Of a stretch of DNA of 6,825 nucleotides, positions 6,507 through 6,825 are shown one piece after another. Below the pieces are notes generated by a model. It saw only the letters and a program-made list of their open reading frames with translations, had not been told where the DNA came from and did not search any database. The position numbers were made by a program, and so were the translations under genes. How positions within the stretch are numbered: the stretch's first letter is position 1; each line of letters begins with the position of its first letter. Source of the stretch: Firmicutes bacterium UBA6226 (GTDB lineage Bacteria; Bacillota_A; Clostridia; Peptostreptococcales; Acidaminobacteraceae); contig DJWQ01000186.1 in assembly GCA_002441045.1 (NCBI GenBank), positions 1 to 6,825 of the forward strand, given 5' to 3'.

Positions 6507-6535
6507 TTGACACCTGTAATTTTATGCATTATTAT
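6507..6535 (+). promoter_or_regulatory. Promoter of the T-box leader
   Basis: A perfect TTGACA (6507-6512) is followed after 17 bases by TATTAT (6530-6535, 5/6). An overlapping perfect TATAAT (6533-6538) would need a 20-base spacer. Transcription should begin at about 6541-6546, just before Stem I. Confidence 0.75.
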
Positions 6536-6776
6536 AATTTTTAACAAAATGCAAAACTGGCTACGAAGAGAAGAGTATTCAGAAGAGACATTTTACAGAG
6601 AACTCCGGTTGCTGAGAAGGAGAAATGATCATTTTGAAGAAAAAAGCCTCTGAGCTTTGCAAGGAATCTATCGTTTAATTACAGATAGAAGATGCTGCAA
6701 CGGTTGCCCCCGTTATCAGGATAGAGTATAACCATATTATGGCGTACTTGAAAAAGGTCGTTTCTAACGACAAATT

Positions 6777-6809
6777 GAGGTGGTACCACGAAGTTTAACT
6801 CTCGTCCTC
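6777..6809 (+). promoter_or_regulatory. T-box antiterminator
   Basis: GAGG (6777-6780) pairs with CCTC (6806-6809), and ACG (6788-6790) with CGT (6803-6805). They enclose the conserved UGGUACC bulge (6781-6787) that captures the free 3' end of uncharged tRNA. Forming this hairpin ties up the CGTCCTC strand needed by the terminator. Confidence 0.8.
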
Positions 6810-6825
6810 AAGACACAAGTCTTGA
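6799..6825 (+). terminator. T-box regulatory terminator, 5' strand and loop (cut by window end)
   Basis: TCAAGAC (6808-6814), loop ACAA, GTCTTGA (6819-6825) form a perfect 7-bp hairpin apex. The preceding CTCTCGTCC should pair with GGACGAGAG just past the window, followed by a T run. That continuation is inferred, not seen. It would compete with the antiterminator for CGTCCTC. Confidence 0.75.

Larger units (their letters stand above)
6541..6825 (+). ncRNA. T-box riboswitch leader, probable lysine specifier (3' end beyond window)
   Basis: An RNA leader that reads uncharged tRNA to control the gene beyond the window. Stem I is closed by GCAAA (6551-6555) with TTTGC (6656-6660). AGAG (6567-6570) pairs with CTCT (6648-6651). 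The hallmark GAGTA (6573-6577) faces GAA (6639-6641) as a loop-E motif, followed by the proposed specifier AAA (6642-6644) and A6645. The terminal stem CTCC/GGAG carries loop GGTTGCTGAGAA. A Stem II-type helix TCTATC/GATAGA (6667-6689) and AACGG/CCGTT (6699-6714) follow. Stem III is GTCGTT-TCT-AACGAC (6757-6771). The T-box sequence GAGGTGGTACCACG (6777-6790) is near-perfect. Its UGGU pairs with tRNA ending ACCA (discriminator A), which fits lysine and argues against serine. Shifting the specifier by one or two bases 3' still gives lysine codons. Confidence 0.93.

Noticed and set aside
6645..6647. AGC (serine) as T-box specifier
   Set aside because: It is followed by C rather than the usual purine, is not directly preceded by the loop-E GAA, and the UGGU bulge implies discriminator A, whereas serine tRNAs normally carry G.

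Overview
The window is AT-rich, with no rRNA, tRNA, CRISPR array or mobile element. It has strong GGAGG-type ribosome sites and short U-tailed hairpin terminators. It also has a T-box leader and a secreted protein with a peptidoglycan-binding domain. Together these point to a low-GC, cell-wall-bearing Bacillota bacterium, probably Clostridia-like; the genus cannot be told from the sequence. Five genes lie on the minus strand (1-5892). One gene and one leader RNA lie on the plus strand (5970-6825).

Minus strand, in transcription order from right to left: (a) 4498-5892 is a lipoprotein with WG-type repeats and an RsiV-like DUF4163/DUF3298 C-terminal half. (b) 3840-4418 is a SprA-related putative zinc metalloprotease with an HEKMH motif. 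(c) 2272-3732 is a soluble PAS-GAF-GGDEF diguanylate cyclase with intact active and inhibitory sites, closed by a clear terminator at 2219-2252. (d) 1677-2168 is a small membrane protein of unknown function, closed by a terminator at 1612-1644. (e) 1-1439 is the N-terminal 479 residues of a large exported protein: signal peptide, Thr-Thr-Pro linker, peptidoglycan-binding domain, then tandem repeats of about 145 residues that run off the window edge.

Plus strand: an ElaA-family GNAT acetyltransferase (6027-6500) is transcribed divergently from the lipoprotein, from a promoter with an extended -10. Seven bases after its stop codon begins the -35 box of a T-box riboswitch. The leader's Stem I, Stem II region, Stem III, antiterminator and the 5' half of its terminator are visible. 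The specifier reads as AAA (lysine), and the UGGU bulge fits a tRNA with discriminator base A. The controlled gene lies beyond base 6825 and is most likely lysine-related, for example a lysyl-tRNA synthetase gene.

The genes do not form one obvious pathway. Two encode cell-surface proteins, one makes c-di-GMP, and one is a putative protease. The links are short GTTTGAC repeats upstream of both the diguanylate cyclase and the exported repeat protein, and the divergent control region at 5893-6026. I see no clear evidence of a wholly new system. The most unusual items are the repeat-bearing wall protein, the lipoprotein's domain combination, and the lone SprA-like protease.
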